Shown in pieces: positions 42,947-51,933 of a stretch of DNA of 64,000 bases. The position numbers were made by a program, and so were the translations under genes. This stretch comes from Clostridium sp. Marseille-P2415 (GTDB lineage: Bacteria; Bacillota; Clostridia; Lachnospirales; Lachnospiraceae): contig NZ_LT732526.1 of the NCBI RefSeq assembly GCF_900155545.1, positions 1,898,982 through 1,962,981 on the forward strand, given 5' to 3'. The notes under the pieces were generated by a model. The model was not told the origin of the DNA, ran no database searches, and worked only from the letters and a program-made list of their open reading frames with translations. Positions within the stretch are counted from its first letter, which is position 1, and each line of letters begins with the position of its first letter.

Positions 42947-44815
42947 TTATTTGCAGCTCTGATACTTTAAAGCCCGGATCGCATTGAGAATGGCAAGCAC
43001 CGATACCCCTACATCACCAAATACGGCTGCCCACATGGTTGCCAATCCAACCGCTGATAAAAAAAGCACCAGGACTTTTACGCCTATGGCGAAAATGATG
43101 TTCTGCTTCACGATGCCAATGGTTTTTCTGGCTATTACAATGGCATCTACCAGCTTTGACGGTTCGTCTGTCATGATGACCACATCGGCTGCTTCCACCG
43201 CTGCGTCAGAACCAATTCCTCCCATGGCAATGCCCACATCGGCACGGGCAAGGACCGGAGCATCGTTAATACCGTCACCGACAAAAGCAAGCGTTGATCC
43301 TTCCTGCTTCCCTGCCAGCAGTTCTTCTACCTTTCCCACTTTATCGCCGGGCAGCAGCCCGCCGTGGACTTCATCAAGCCCCAGCTTTTGGCCGACTGCC
43401 CGGCCAACTTCCGGCTTATCGCCGGTCAGCATCACCAGCTTTTTAATCCCAGCCGCTTTTAATCCCTTTAATGCTGCCGGAACATCTTCCCGAACGGTAT
43501 CAGAAATGGTAATGGAGCCCAGATAATCTGTCCCATCCGCCACATAAAGCGTTGTTCCGGCTGCAGGACCCTTTCCGGAAACCGCAATCCCCTGCTGTTC
43601 CATGAGTCTTGCATTGCCGATGAACAGCTCACGTTTTTTCTCATCCGCTTCCACCCAGGCCCGGATGCCGTATCCTGCGATTTCTTCCACCTGGCCAATG
43701 AGAGCCTCATTCACGGGTTTTCCGAAAGCTTCCTTTACGGACAAAGCAATGGGATGGTTAGAATGGAATTCTCCGTATGCCGCCAGCTTTAAAAGCTCCT
43801 CTTTCGTTCCTTTTAAAGGTTCCACGCCTGTGACCTTGAACTTGCCGGTGGTCAGGGTGCCGGTTTTATCAAAAACAACCGTTTCCAGAGAAGATACTGC
43901 TTCCAGATAATTGCTTCCCTTCATGAGGATCCCCTGCCTGGAAGCCGCCCCAAGCCCTCCAAAGAAGCTTAGCGGCACGGAAATCACCAATGCACAGGGG
44001 CAGGAAACGACCAGAAAACTGCAGGCACGGTAAATCCATATCCCCCATCCGCCCCCGGATAAAAGGGGCGGAATCACTGCCAGAAACACCGCCAGGATTA
44101 CAACGACCGGCGTGTAAACTCTTGCGAATCTGGTAATGAAATTCTCTGCCTTTGCCTTTCTTGAACTTGCGTTTTCCACAAGCTCCAGAATCTTCGCCAC
44201 AGTGGAATCATCAAACAGCTTTGTTACTTTAACCTCCAGGACGCCGTTTAAGTTGATGGAACCACTGATAACAGCATCGTTCTCCTTAACCTCCACCGGC
44301 ATGGATTCTCCGGTCAGGGCTTTGGCATCAAGGCTTCCGGCCCCCTTTAGGACCACGCCGTCAAGCGGTACCTTTTCTCCCGGTTTGATTACGATCGTAT
44401 CTCCTACTTTAACTTCATAAGGGTCTACTCTCTCTTCTTTCCCTTCCTGCAGTAAATTGGCATATTCCGGATTGATATCCATAAGATCCGTAATGGATTT
44501 TCTTGATTTGTTTACGGCATAATCGTTAAAGAGTTCACCGATCTGATAAAACAGCATAACCCCGACTGCCTCTTCCAAAGCTCCGCAGCCGATTGCGCCG
44601 AATGTTGCCAGCGACATCAGAAAATTCTCATCAAATAACTGTCCGTAGCGGATGTTCCGAACTGCTCTTATGGGGATATCATACCCTGCTGCCAGATAGG
44701 AAACCGCAAAGGGGATCCAGTACCAGGAGACCCTTCCTTCCACGAGCATTCCTGCTATAAAAAATACGGCGCTTGCCACAAGCCTGAATACCATCTTTTT
44801 CTGTTTCTTCGTCAT
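42947..44815 (-). CDS. Heavy-metal P1B-type ATPase (Zn/Cd/Pb exporter type)
   Basis: A 622-residue membrane pump expected to export Zn2+, Cd2+ or Pb2+. Seen: CPC transport motif SCPCAL (272-274), phosphorylation site DKTGT (316-320), HP-locus HSNHP (~351-355), TGES in the actuator domain, and GDGINDAPVLA. The CPC motif fits the P1B-1/P1B-2 classes; pairing with a CadC-like repressor favours Zn/Cd/Pb over Cu. No N-terminal HMA domain is present; it is encoded separately by the next gene upstream (44832-45056), 16 bp away. Confidence 0.93.
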   Translation of the reverse strand: MTKKQKKMVFRLVASAVFFIAGMLVEGRVSWYWIPFAVSYLAAGYDIPIRAVRNIRYGQLFDENFLMSLATFGAIGCGALEEAVGVMLFYQIGELFNDYAVNKSRKSITDLMDINPEYANLLQEGKEERVDPYEVKVGDTIVIKPGEKVPLDGVVLKGAGSLDAKALTGESMPVEVKENDAVISGSINLNGVLEVKVTKLFDDSTVAKILELVENASSRKAKAENFITRFARVYTPVVVILAVFLAVIPPLLSGGGWGIWIYRACSFLVVSCPCALVISVPLSFFGGLGAASRQGILMKGSNYLEAVSSLETVVFDKTGTLTTGKFKVTGVEPLKGTKEELLKLAAYGEFHSNHPIALSVKEAFGKPVNEALIGQVEEIAGYGIRAWVEADEKKRELFIGNARLMEQQGIAVSGKGPAAGTTLYVADGTDYLGSITISDTVREDVPAALKGLKAAGIKKLVMLTGDKPEVGRAVGQKLGLDEVHGGLLPGDKVGKVEELLAGKQEGSTLAFVGDGINDAPVLARADVGIAMGGIGSDAAVEAADVVIMTDEPSKLVDAIVIARKTIGIVKQNIIFAIGVKVLVLFLSAVGLATMWAAVFGDVGVSVLAILNAIRALKYQSCK

Positions 44816-44831
44816 AGCGGCTCCCCTGACC

Positions 44832-45056
44832 TTACCGAAGCACCTTGAATTCTGCTTCCGGCTCGATCTTGTATGCCACTTTCCGGGCAGCTTCTACGAT
44901 TTCATCCATCTTGTTTTCCTGTATTTCCATGGTCAGCCTCTGGGTCATGAAGCTTAAGGATGCACTTCCTACGCCATCCAGTTTCTTTACCTCTTCTTCA
45001 ATTTTGGCCGCACAGTTGGCACAGCATAAGCCTTCTAACTTGATAATCTTTTTCAT
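44832..45056 (-). CDS. Free-standing HMA metal-binding domain protein
   Basis: A 74-residue ferredoxin-like heavy-metal-associated domain with the metal site CCANC (Cys-x-x-Cys in GLCCANCAAKI) and typical beta-alpha-beta order. It corresponds to the N-terminal HMA domain missing from the adjacent ATPase and may deliver metal to it as a chaperone. AAGGAG precedes the start. Order in the operon: repressor, HMA protein, ATPase. Confidence 0.92.
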   Translation of the reverse strand: MKKIIKLEGLCCANCAAKIEEEVKKLDGVGSASLSFMTQRLTMEIQENKMDEIVEAARKVAYKIEPEAEFKVLR

Positions 45057-45098
45057 CTTCTATTCTCTCCTTTTTTATTCGATTTATTACCGTTTCAA

Positions 45099-45482
45099 TC
45101 ACTCGTTGATATGCTCCATTCCCTGAGCCAGAATGGTCTCGATGTGGCCGTCCGCCAGTGAATAGAATACGGTTTTTCCCTCCCTGCGGAACTTCACCAG
45201 ACGCATCTGCTTCAACACCCGAAGCTGATGGGAAATGGCTGACTGCCCCATCTGAAGCAGACTTGCGATATCACACACACACATCTCCGACTGGCTGAGC
45301 ACATAAAGGATTTTTACTCTGGTAGCATCACCAAACACTTTGAAAAAATCCGCCAGGTCGAAAAGCTCCTGCTCCCGGGGCATGGCCTTCAGCACCTGAT
45401 TCACAATGCTTTCATGGACACAGATAAAATCACATTGGTCGAATTCACAGTCCGGTATATTTTTTTTGCTGCCTGGATCCAT
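45099..45482 (-). CDS. ArsR/SmtB family metal-sensing repressor (CadC-like)
   Basis: A 127-residue winged-helix repressor. Helix alpha3 carries SEMCVCDIASLLQ, the ELCVCD-type metal site of CadC, and the N-terminal arm has further Cys in PDCEFDQCDFICVHE, as in Cd/Pb/Zn sensors. The recognition helix is MGQSAISHQLRVLK. The longer frame adds 15 residues; AAGGAGGT stands 5-6 nt before the ATG at 45482. A canonical palindromic operator lies at 45510-45529 over the expected transcription start, so the protein represses its own operon until metal binds. Confidence 0.94.
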   Translation of the reverse strand: MDPGSKKNIPDCEFDQCDFICVHESIVNQVLKAMPREQELFDLADFFKVFGDATRVKILYVLSQSEMCVCDIASLLQMGQSAISHQLRVLKQMRLVKFRREGKTVFYSLADGHIETILAQGMEHINE

Positions 45483-45509
45483 TGTGCACCTCCTTAGTCT
45501 AATATTATT

Positions 45510-45529
45510 ATATGAATATCTGTTCATAT
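45510..45529. promoter_or_regulatory. ArsR/SmtB-type operator of the metal efflux operon
   Basis: Near-perfect palindrome ATATGAACA-GA-TATTCATAT on the minus strand, the 12-2-12-type site of CadC/SmtB/CzrA regulators. It lies just downstream of the -10 box at about +1. Confidence 0.88.
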
Positions 45530-45533
45530 GTTT

Positions 45534-45561
45534 ATATTATCACTTATGCAAAAATTGTCAA
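45534..45561 (-). promoter_or_regulatory. Promoter of the metal efflux operon
   Basis: TTGACA (45561-45556), 16-nt spacer, TAATAT (45539-45534) on the minus strand, immediately upstream of the operator. Confidence 0.65.
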
Positions 45562-45603
45562 GAGCATTTTTAATATCTAATGGCCGCCGGAGGTGAGGAC
45601 AGA

Positions 45604-45629
45604 AAAAAACCACCAACCGGTGGTTTTTT
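45604..45629. terminator. Terminator of the glycosidase operon
   Basis: An 11-bp perfect stem (AAAAAACCACC, 45604-45614, with 45619-45629) ending in T6 on both strands; about 45 bp after the alpha-galactosidase stop. Confidence 0.85.
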
Positions 45630-45673
45630 CCTGATCCTCTTCTTTTCTTAATTCTCTTTTTTACCAATGGATT

Positions 45674-47890
45674 TTAAATTGCCGTCAGCAAAAATAAGCG
45701 CGATTGATAATCACCCTGATCAATATCCGGTGTGTAGATCCCAGTCGGAGTATCTGAAATCGTTAAACCGGTTTGCATCAGTTCATCACCATAATGGGTG
45801 GTACTCCGGTCAGAAATCCGATACTCAATATTTTCCCCAAGTCCGGATAATTTCAAGCGGCGGTATCCAATATTAACAGGCTGTTTTTCCCGGTAATAGC
45901 CGACCAAAGCTTTTTTCTGATCGGGGGAAACGGCCATCCATGATGTTTCCGTTCCTTCAAACGGGCTTAACAGGCGGTAAAAGTCACCTTCATGGATCAA
46001 GGAACGGAAACGTTTCATAAATACAATCTGTGTCTTAATTTCTTCCTGTTCTTCTGCAGTCAGCTTATTTAAGTCAAGCTCATAGCCAAAGGTTCCAAAA
46101 TAAGCAACATCTGCGCGGGTCTTGAGCGAAATATTTCTCATTGTCTGGTGGTTCGGCACTGCGGACACATGACTTCCCATGCAGTCCAGCGGATAAACCA
46201 TGGAGGTACCGTACTGTATCTTTAACCGTTCGACCGCATCCGTATCGTCTGAGGTCCAGCACTGCGGTGCGTAATAGAGCATCCCCGGATCGAACCGGGC
46301 TCCCCCGCTTGCACAGGATTCAAACAGAACGTGGGGAAAACGGGTGGTCAGGCGTTCATACAGCTGATAAACTCCAAGTATATAACGGTGCTGTATTTCG
46401 CTCTGATATCCTGCATCGTTTCCGGCAGAATAAACGTCGGACAGTCCGCGGTTCATATCCCACTTCACATAAGAAACCGGTGCTTTATCCAAAATATCTT
46501 CCATGACATCACCGATGTACTTTATTACTTCCTGTCTGGTAAAGTCCAATACATATTGATTGCGGCTGTGGCAGATCCTGCGGTTTGGCGTTCCCAGCAT
46601 CCAGTCCGGATGGACCCGGTATAAGCAGCTGTCTTTGCTGATCATCTCGGGCTCAAACCACAAACCGAATTTTAATCCTAAGTCCGTTATCTTTTTCGCA
46701 AGACCGGTGATCCCATTCGGAAGTTTTTCCAGATTGGGATACCAATCTCCAAGGGAAGTTGTATCATCATTGCGTTTGCCAAACCACCCATCATCCAGTA
46801 CAAACAGCTCAATACCGAGTTTTTTCGCTGTTCCGGCAATTGAAAGGATCTTTTCTTCATTAAACTTCATATAGGTGGCTTCCCAATTATTTACGAGAAT
46901 CGGCCGTTCCTTATCGCGCCATTCGCCCCTTGCCAGGCGTGTGCGGTATAGCCTGTGAAAAGTCTGGCTCATATAGTTTAAGCCGCGGTCTGAATATACC
47001 AATACAGCTTCCGGCGACTGGAAGGATTCCCCTTTTTTCAGCCTCCATGCAAAACCATTCGGATGAATTCCCAGCAGAATACGGGCTGTGTCATAAGGAT
47101 CCACTTCAATCTGTGCCTGAAAATTACCGCTATATACAAAACTGGCACCTATAACTTCTCCGCTTTGTTCATCCGCATTCCTTCGTTTTAAAACCAAAAA
47201 CGGATTGTACTGATGACTGCTGTGGCCGCGCATGCTGTATACTCCCTGAATTCCCTGATGCAGAGGATGGATTTTCACATTCCGTTCCCTGCCCCACGCG
47301 CCGGTAAGGTCAAGCATATCATAATCACTGTCCGGAAGATCCAGACATAAGCTCTGGGCATTTGTCAGAATAATGCCCTCTTCCAGATCACATTCAAAAC
47401 GGGCATTTCTTGTGATCACCGGCCAATCCTCATAAATTGTGTAGTTTAAAATCAATTTCGTTTGAATCAGCCTGTCTTCCAGCGTTATTTCCAATGTAGC
47501 TGCTTCCCGGTCATCTTCCACATAAGTTGCCGGAAGCCCCTTCAACTTCGGCTTTCCCGGATAGATCCTGTGACCAGTATACTGAAACATTGTTACACGG
47601 CTGCCGTTCTTTTGTAGAATTTCGTATGCAGGGTAACGCACATCGCCGGAGCCGTAAGACGGATATTCCTGCTTGATGTGCTCCAATGAGAAAGCAGAAT
47701 CTCCTTCAAAGCTGCAGTTTGCCATATCCCGCCTGCCAAGCTCCAATAAATGTGCATAGCTGCGGTTATGCAGGTGTTTCCCATAATAAAGCTGGCCAAG
47801 CTGGCCATTCTTCAGAATTTGAAAAATATAGCTGATTTCCTTATTGTAAAGGCAAAATTCTCTTGACTCCTCCAGAAACAGAATTCCCAT
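45674..47890 (-). CDS. GH36 alpha-galactosidase
   Basis: A 738-residue glycoside hydrolase removing terminal alpha-D-galactose. The GH36 layout is visible: N-terminal beta-supersandwich (~1-315), TIM barrel with DDGWFG, WFEPEM and the nucleophile Asp478 in YVKWDMNR, the acid/base Asp548 in SDDTDA, CASGGARFD between them, and a C-terminal beta domain. No signal peptide, so it acts in the cytoplasm. It starts 2 bp after the GH127 stop and is the last gene of the transporter-GH127-GH36 operon. Confidence 0.95.
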   Translation of the reverse strand: MGILFLEESREFCLYNKEISYIFQILKNGQLGQLYYGKHLHNRSYAHLLELGRRDMANCSFEGDSAFSLEHIKQEYPSYGSGDVRYPAYEILQKNGSRVTMFQYTGHRIYPGKPKLKGLPATYVEDDREAATLEITLEDRLIQTKLILNYTIYEDWPVITRNARFECDLEEGIILTNAQSLCLDLPDSDYDMLDLTGAWGRERNVKIHPLHQGIQGVYSMRGHSSHQYNPFLVLKRRNADEQSGEVIGASFVYSGNFQAQIEVDPYDTARILLGIHPNGFAWRLKKGESFQSPEAVLVYSDRGLNYMSQTFHRLYRTRLARGEWRDKERPILVNNWEATYMKFNEEKILSIAGTAKKLGIELFVLDDGWFGKRNDDTTSLGDWYPNLEKLPNGITGLAKKITDLGLKFGLWFEPEMISKDSCLYRVHPDWMLGTPNRRICHSRNQYVLDFTRQEVIKYIGDVMEDILDKAPVSYVKWDMNRGLSDVYSAGNDAGYQSEIQHRYILGVYQLYERLTTRFPHVLFESCASGGARFDPGMLYYAPQCWTSDDTDAVERLKIQYGTSMVYPLDCMGSHVSAVPNHQTMRNISLKTRADVAYFGTFGYELDLNKLTAEEQEEIKTQIVFMKRFRSLIHEGDFYRLLSPFEGTETSWMAVSPDQKKALVGYYREKQPVNIGYRRLKLSGLGENIEYRISDRSTTHYGDELMQTGLTISDTPTGIYTPDIDQGDYQSRLFLLTAI

Positions 47891-47892
47891 AG

Positions 47893-50163
47893 TTAACCTT
47901 TCTTTATATATACCTGATAAGGCTCATAATGAATCTGATACAGGGGTTTGAAGGAAATATCCTGCCCTTTTACGCGAAACTCAAGCGTTCCCGGCTTTTG
48001 TACCAAAAGCTCCTGAACCGGTGTATCCTTGAAAGGCATGGACAGAAATTCCTTGCTTTCCGTCAGCGCGGCAAGCACATAGGGACCATAAGCAAGTGAG
48101 ACGATGCGATCATCATCCGGGGCCGGTTCTACGCGCAGCGTACTGGAAAATACAACCTGCACGCTGTCCTGATTGCACCAATTCCGCTGCAGAACCAGAT
48201 ATCCGTCCTCAACCCTGAATTTTTCTTCGTTTTCATTTACCAGAAGCGAATAACAGTTCCGGCTCCAGTAAGGAATTCTGATTTTTAACGTAAAATCAGC
48301 GTTGCCCTTTATTCGGAGAGTCAGATCACCCGGACAATTTTTCGAAACGCTTTGGACCAGCTTCACATGCTTTTCATTCCAGTCTGCGGCGGAAGGAACA
48401 AAGAGATTAACATACAAAGTATCTTCGTCATGATAATAAATGCTCTCTACATAGCGGAAATGATTCTCCAAACCGGTTCCATGGCAGCAGGAATTCGCTT
48501 CATCAAACTCCTTGGAAAAGCCGGGAGCCAAAGGCATGAAGTAGGTAGATGCGCCGTTTGGTTTACTGTCCCCGGAGGAAAGAATATGATTCATCATGGT
48601 TCTTTCATAGTAATCCATATAAACTGCCGCAGGCCGGTAGCAGTACAATTCCCGGGTTAATTTAAGCATGTTATAAGATGCGCAGGTTTCGGCGGTATTT
48701 TTACTTAACTGCCCGGCAATGCGGTTCGGTTCATGGAACATTTCCCCCTCTCCGGTTCCGCCGATCGCATAACAATGGGACTTTCTGACACTATCCCAAA
48801 AGAAAGAAGCAATGTCATAATAGCGTTTTTCTCCGGAAGCTTCAAAAATCCTCATTGCTCCCATGGCCTGCGGAATATGCTGGTTCGCATGCATTTCATC
48901 CAATGCGTCAATTTCATCTTCCATCGGATAAAATAATTTATCATTATCAAACAGCTTCGCCGCAGCAAGGTGACTTGGCTTTCCGGTCAGTATATAGAGC
49001 TGAGACAGCACATCATTCATTCCTCCGAATTCTCCGGCAATGTACATGCCCCACATTTTAGCGCGCTGCCCGTGGGGCAGTACAGACAGGCGGTTGTAAA
49101 CCCAGTCGCCCATTTTATCCGCAATCTCCAGTGCATTCTTCACTCCGGCGAATTGGCTGCAATCCAGTAAACCTGCCAGAATTTTATGCAGCGTGTAATA
49201 AGGCGCCCATATCTGGGGATATGGAGTATATACCTCCAATAAATCAAACTGTTCCTCGGAATAAGCGCTTAAAAATCCAGGATGATAACCCGGCTGGGAT
49301 TCAAAAGCCTTCTGGCATTCTTCCAGCGCGTTTACCATGTACTCCGCTTTTTTACGGATTTTTTTATCCCGGGTTGCCCGATAGCATAAAGCAAGGGCAG
49401 ACAGGTAATGGCCTGTCGTATGGCCCCGCAGAAGACCGTCGGGAGCATCCCAGCCGATCATTTCCGGTGCGCCTAGTGTATCAAGCCCCGCTGCCCGCCG
49501 GAAATTAACCAGCATCTGATCGTCGTTAACTTTCAAAAGAAAGGACTTAACACGTTTCTGCGCCTCCAGAAACGGGCTTGCACCTTTCAGAATAACCTCT
49601 CCCTGTTGGAATGCCCGTACAGATGGAACCGTGGATATAATTTCATGATCCAGCTTCTCCACAATATGAAGCGTAACCGGTACCGGAATCTTCGTCCCTT
49701 TTAAGAAACCCTCAACATACAAATCACCGGTACACTCCGGCAGAACGCTGTCGGATCCGTTCCAATCCACCGAATGGGCAACGGTCTTTCCATTTTCTGT
49801 TTCAATCACTGCGAATCCCGGCAGATAGAAGGTTTTTCCAAGCTCAGCATAACGTTCAACCGGGTAAACCTTTTTTACCTTTATATTGTTTTCCTCCTCC
49901 AGCACATGAACCAGATATGTTTTTTGCTCTACCGCTTCCCCGTAATGAAAAGTCGCAGTAAGCTGCACATCCCTGGAACCTTTTCCAAAAGCCGGCCGGA
50001 AAACCTTTCCTTCCGGTGTGACAATGCTGTCGTTTCCGCTTTCCCATATTATGGTCGAACCATTGGTTCCCTTTGCTGGCAGGTTCAAGTCAAACTCCAC
50101 GGTATTTAAGTTTCCTAAATAAACGCCTTCCATATCCTTCGCAACAATTTCCTGATCCGTCAT
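47893..50163 (-). CDS. GH127 beta-L-arabinofuranosidase with N-terminal Ig-like region
   Basis: A 756-residue protein. Residues ~1-165 form two beta-rich modules resembling atrophied bacterial Ig-like domains; the GH127 (DUF1680) (alpha/alpha)6 barrel follows from ~190. The Cys3-Glu zinc site of characterised family members is intact: Glu492 and Cys494 in AETCASYNML, and the pair Cys559-Cys560 in NSCCHGTG, one being the expected nucleophile; Glu472/474 in TGEGEMF is the likely acid/base. Characterised GH127 enzymes split beta-L-arabinofuranosides, such as those on hydroxyproline of plant extensins. No signal peptide. Its ATG overlaps the stop of a 39-codon ORF. Confidence 0.9.
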   Translation of the reverse strand: MTDQEIVAKDMEGVYLGNLNTVEFDLNLPAKGTNGSTIIWESGNDSIVTPEGKVFRPAFGKGSRDVQLTATFHYGEAVEQKTYLVHVLEEENNIKVKKVYPVERYAELGKTFYLPGFAVIETENGKTVAHSVDWNGSDSVLPECTGDLYVEGFLKGTKIPVPVTLHIVEKLDHEIISTVPSVRAFQQGEVILKGASPFLEAQKRVKSFLLKVNDDQMLVNFRRAAGLDTLGAPEMIGWDAPDGLLRGHTTGHYLSALALCYRATRDKKIRKKAEYMVNALEECQKAFESQPGYHPGFLSAYSEEQFDLLEVYTPYPQIWAPYYTLHKILAGLLDCSQFAGVKNALEIADKMGDWVYNRLSVLPHGQRAKMWGMYIAGEFGGMNDVLSQLYILTGKPSHLAAAKLFDNDKLFYPMEDEIDALDEMHANQHIPQAMGAMRIFEASGEKRYYDIASFFWDSVRKSHCYAIGGTGEGEMFHEPNRIAGQLSKNTAETCASYNMLKLTRELYCYRPAAVYMDYYERTMMNHILSSGDSKPNGASTYFMPLAPGFSKEFDEANSCCHGTGLENHFRYVESIYYHDEDTLYVNLFVPSAADWNEKHVKLVQSVSKNCPGDLTLRIKGNADFTLKIRIPYWSRNCYSLLVNENEEKFRVEDGYLVLQRNWCNQDSVQVVFSSTLRVEPAPDDDRIVSLAYGPYVLAALTESKEFLSMPFKDTPVQELLVQKPGTLEFRVKGQDISFKPLYQIHYEPYQVYIKKG

Positions 50164-50279
50164 CCCTGCATCACTCCTTTACTTGCTTTTCCATTGATAT
50201 CAAAACGGTTCTCATTCGTATCCCAGATTTCTATGCAGAGCTCATCGGTCATCTGTATGTAAAGCGGTATTGGCTCCAT
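50160..50279 (-). CDS. Possible 39-residue protein coupled to GH127
   Basis: A short frame beginning MEPIPLYIQMTDELCIEIWD and ending KGVMQG. Its TGA overlaps the GH127 start as ATGA, the usual sign of translational coupling. AGGAGG lies 12 nt before this ATG; a second ATG lies 4 nt after the AGGAGG but opens only 12 codons in another frame. The peptide is acidic with one Cys, no membrane segment, and is not recognised. It could be a real small protein, a coupling leader, or the remnant of a larger gene. Confidence 0.45.
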   Translation of the reverse strand: MEPIPLYIQMTDELCIEIWDTNENRFDINGKASKGVMQG

Positions 50280-50329
50280 AATTGCATTTTTCCTCCTACC
50301 TCATAGCGCTCCACTGCATTTCTTATGTT

Positions 50330-51844
50330 TTATATATCTCGTTCCACTCTTTTAGAGAGGAAAAATACCAAAAAACCGGTTACAAATAGAACTGCAGACA
50401 TAATTGGGAACAGCTGCAATTGGGAATCGGCTGTGGTAAATATCTTAAACAGGATGATACTGATTCCGTTTGCAATGGTACCCGCCTGGCTCCAGGCAGT
50501 CTGCATTTGTGTTTCATAATTTGGGGGTGACAGCCTTGCCGTTAAGGAGTTGCCGATCGGATAAGTCAAATTATCTCCAATTCCAAAAATGAAATAATAC
50601 CCCAGCAGCCACATCGGGCTGAATTTGTCATATGTTCCGATAAGTACAGGAATTGCCAGTACAATATACGAGAAAGCGTAGAGGAATATTCCCGTGCCAA
50701 ATTTATACGTTGTCTTTACCCGCGACGCCTTTGTATTCGTCCAGAGCCAGACAAAAACAGGACTTAAAATCAGGCCATATGCCTGTGATACAGAAGTAAA
50801 CGTAGCAGGGGCAAATGTAATGTTGAACAGCACCCGGTTTACCTTTGCCTCGGTGAACACGGCAATAGCCGTACTTGTCATTGTACCGGTCAAAGCAATG
50901 ACGATCTGGATCAAAAACAACTTAAGAAACGGATTCAGTCTATTCCTGTCTGCCTGGGAAATATCCTTTTTCCTTACTAAATTCGTCAGAAATATAATAG
51001 GGATAATAAAAGTAAACGTAACGACAATATTCATGATGCCGTCAAAGGAAATGACTTTTTTAAGGACAAGCCCTGTAATCAGGAGGACAGCAGTAACTAA
51101 TATTGATATTGCAATGACAGATATTTTTTTTAAATCTTTTACTGAAACAGGATTCACAGGCTTATCACCGATGGTCCCGAAAAATTTATGCTGTGTGAGA
51201 AGGATCGTAAGACCATACATAAGAGCTGCAGCAGAACTGATCAAAAAGCCGATGTGGTAGTTGTGCTGCCCGATAAAGCCAATTACCACAGGCGTCACAA
51301 GCCCTGCAATATTGTTTGCAACGGTATGGATCGTGAACGCAGCATCTCTGCGGCCGGAGTCGCCATTCCTATATAACTGGCCGGTTAAGGATGAATTGCT
51401 CGCGCCCATAATCGGTAAGGACATCAGGATAAGGGAAATAAAGGCAAATATTCTGCCCTGCGTCATGGAAAATGCCGGAATTGCCAATATGCCAAAAGCC
51501 GCAGCCTTTACGATATTTCCCGCAATTATAGCTTTCCGCATCCCAAGGAGGCGGTCCGCAAGCCAACTGCCTAAAATGACAAACATGCTGTTACATGCCC
51601 CCATGGCGGCAATCATGGATGCAGCCTGGCCCTGGGAGAAACCAAGGCCTTTCGTATATGGCGAATAAAGATAATAAATCAGAATCGCATAGACTCCGCT
51701 CCATGCAATGGAATTAAATAAATTACCGGCAGCAAGTGCACCCAGGCCCCTTGGATGACCAAAGAACCTTCTGTCGTTTAATATGGCTTCGTTTTCCGGC
51801 CTTTCAATTGCCGGCAAATTTCCTGCTGTGCTGGAATTGTTCAT
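50330..51844 (-). CDS. POT/PTR-like major facilitator transporter
   Basis: A 504-residue transporter with about 12-14 membrane spans. The N-terminus (FFGHPRGLGAL...YAILIYYLY, then GFSQGQAASMIAAMGACNSMFVILGSWLADRLLG) follows the proton-dependent oligopeptide transporter family, but the family's ExxERFxYY motif is replaced by NLFNSIAWSG (both Glu and the Arg lost), so coupling or substrate must differ. It is the first gene of the operon with GH127 and GH36 enzymes. Substrate is inferred as a glycopeptide or glycoside. A general MFS sugar carrier is the alternative. Confidence 0.8.
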   Translation of the reverse strand: MNNSSTAGNLPAIERPENEAILNDRRFFGHPRGLGALAAGNLFNSIAWSGVYAILIYYLYSPYTKGLGFSQGQAASMIAAMGACNSMFVILGSWLADRLLGMRKAIIAGNIVKAAAFGILAIPAFSMTQGRIFAFISLILMSLPIMGASNSSLTGQLYRNGDSGRRDAAFTIHTVANNIAGLVTPVVIGFIGQHNYHIGFLISSAAALMYGLTILLTQHKFFGTIGDKPVNPVSVKDLKKISVIAISILVTAVLLITGLVLKKVISFDGIMNIVVTFTFIIPIIFLTNLVRKKDISQADRNRLNPFLKLFLIQIVIALTGTMTSTAIAVFTEAKVNRVLFNITFAPATFTSVSQAYGLILSPVFVWLWTNTKASRVKTTYKFGTGIFLYAFSYIVLAIPVLIGTYDKFSPMWLLGYYFIFGIGDNLTYPIGNSLTARLSPPNYETQMQTAWSQAGTIANGISIILFKIFTTADSQLQLFPIMSAVLFVTGFLVFFLSKRVERDI

Positions 51845-51933
51845 TTACTGTTTCCTCCTGGCTATCACCTTTCATTTATATCAATATATTTTCATTATTA
51901 TGAACTTCCGATATGATATTAGTACATAAGCTT

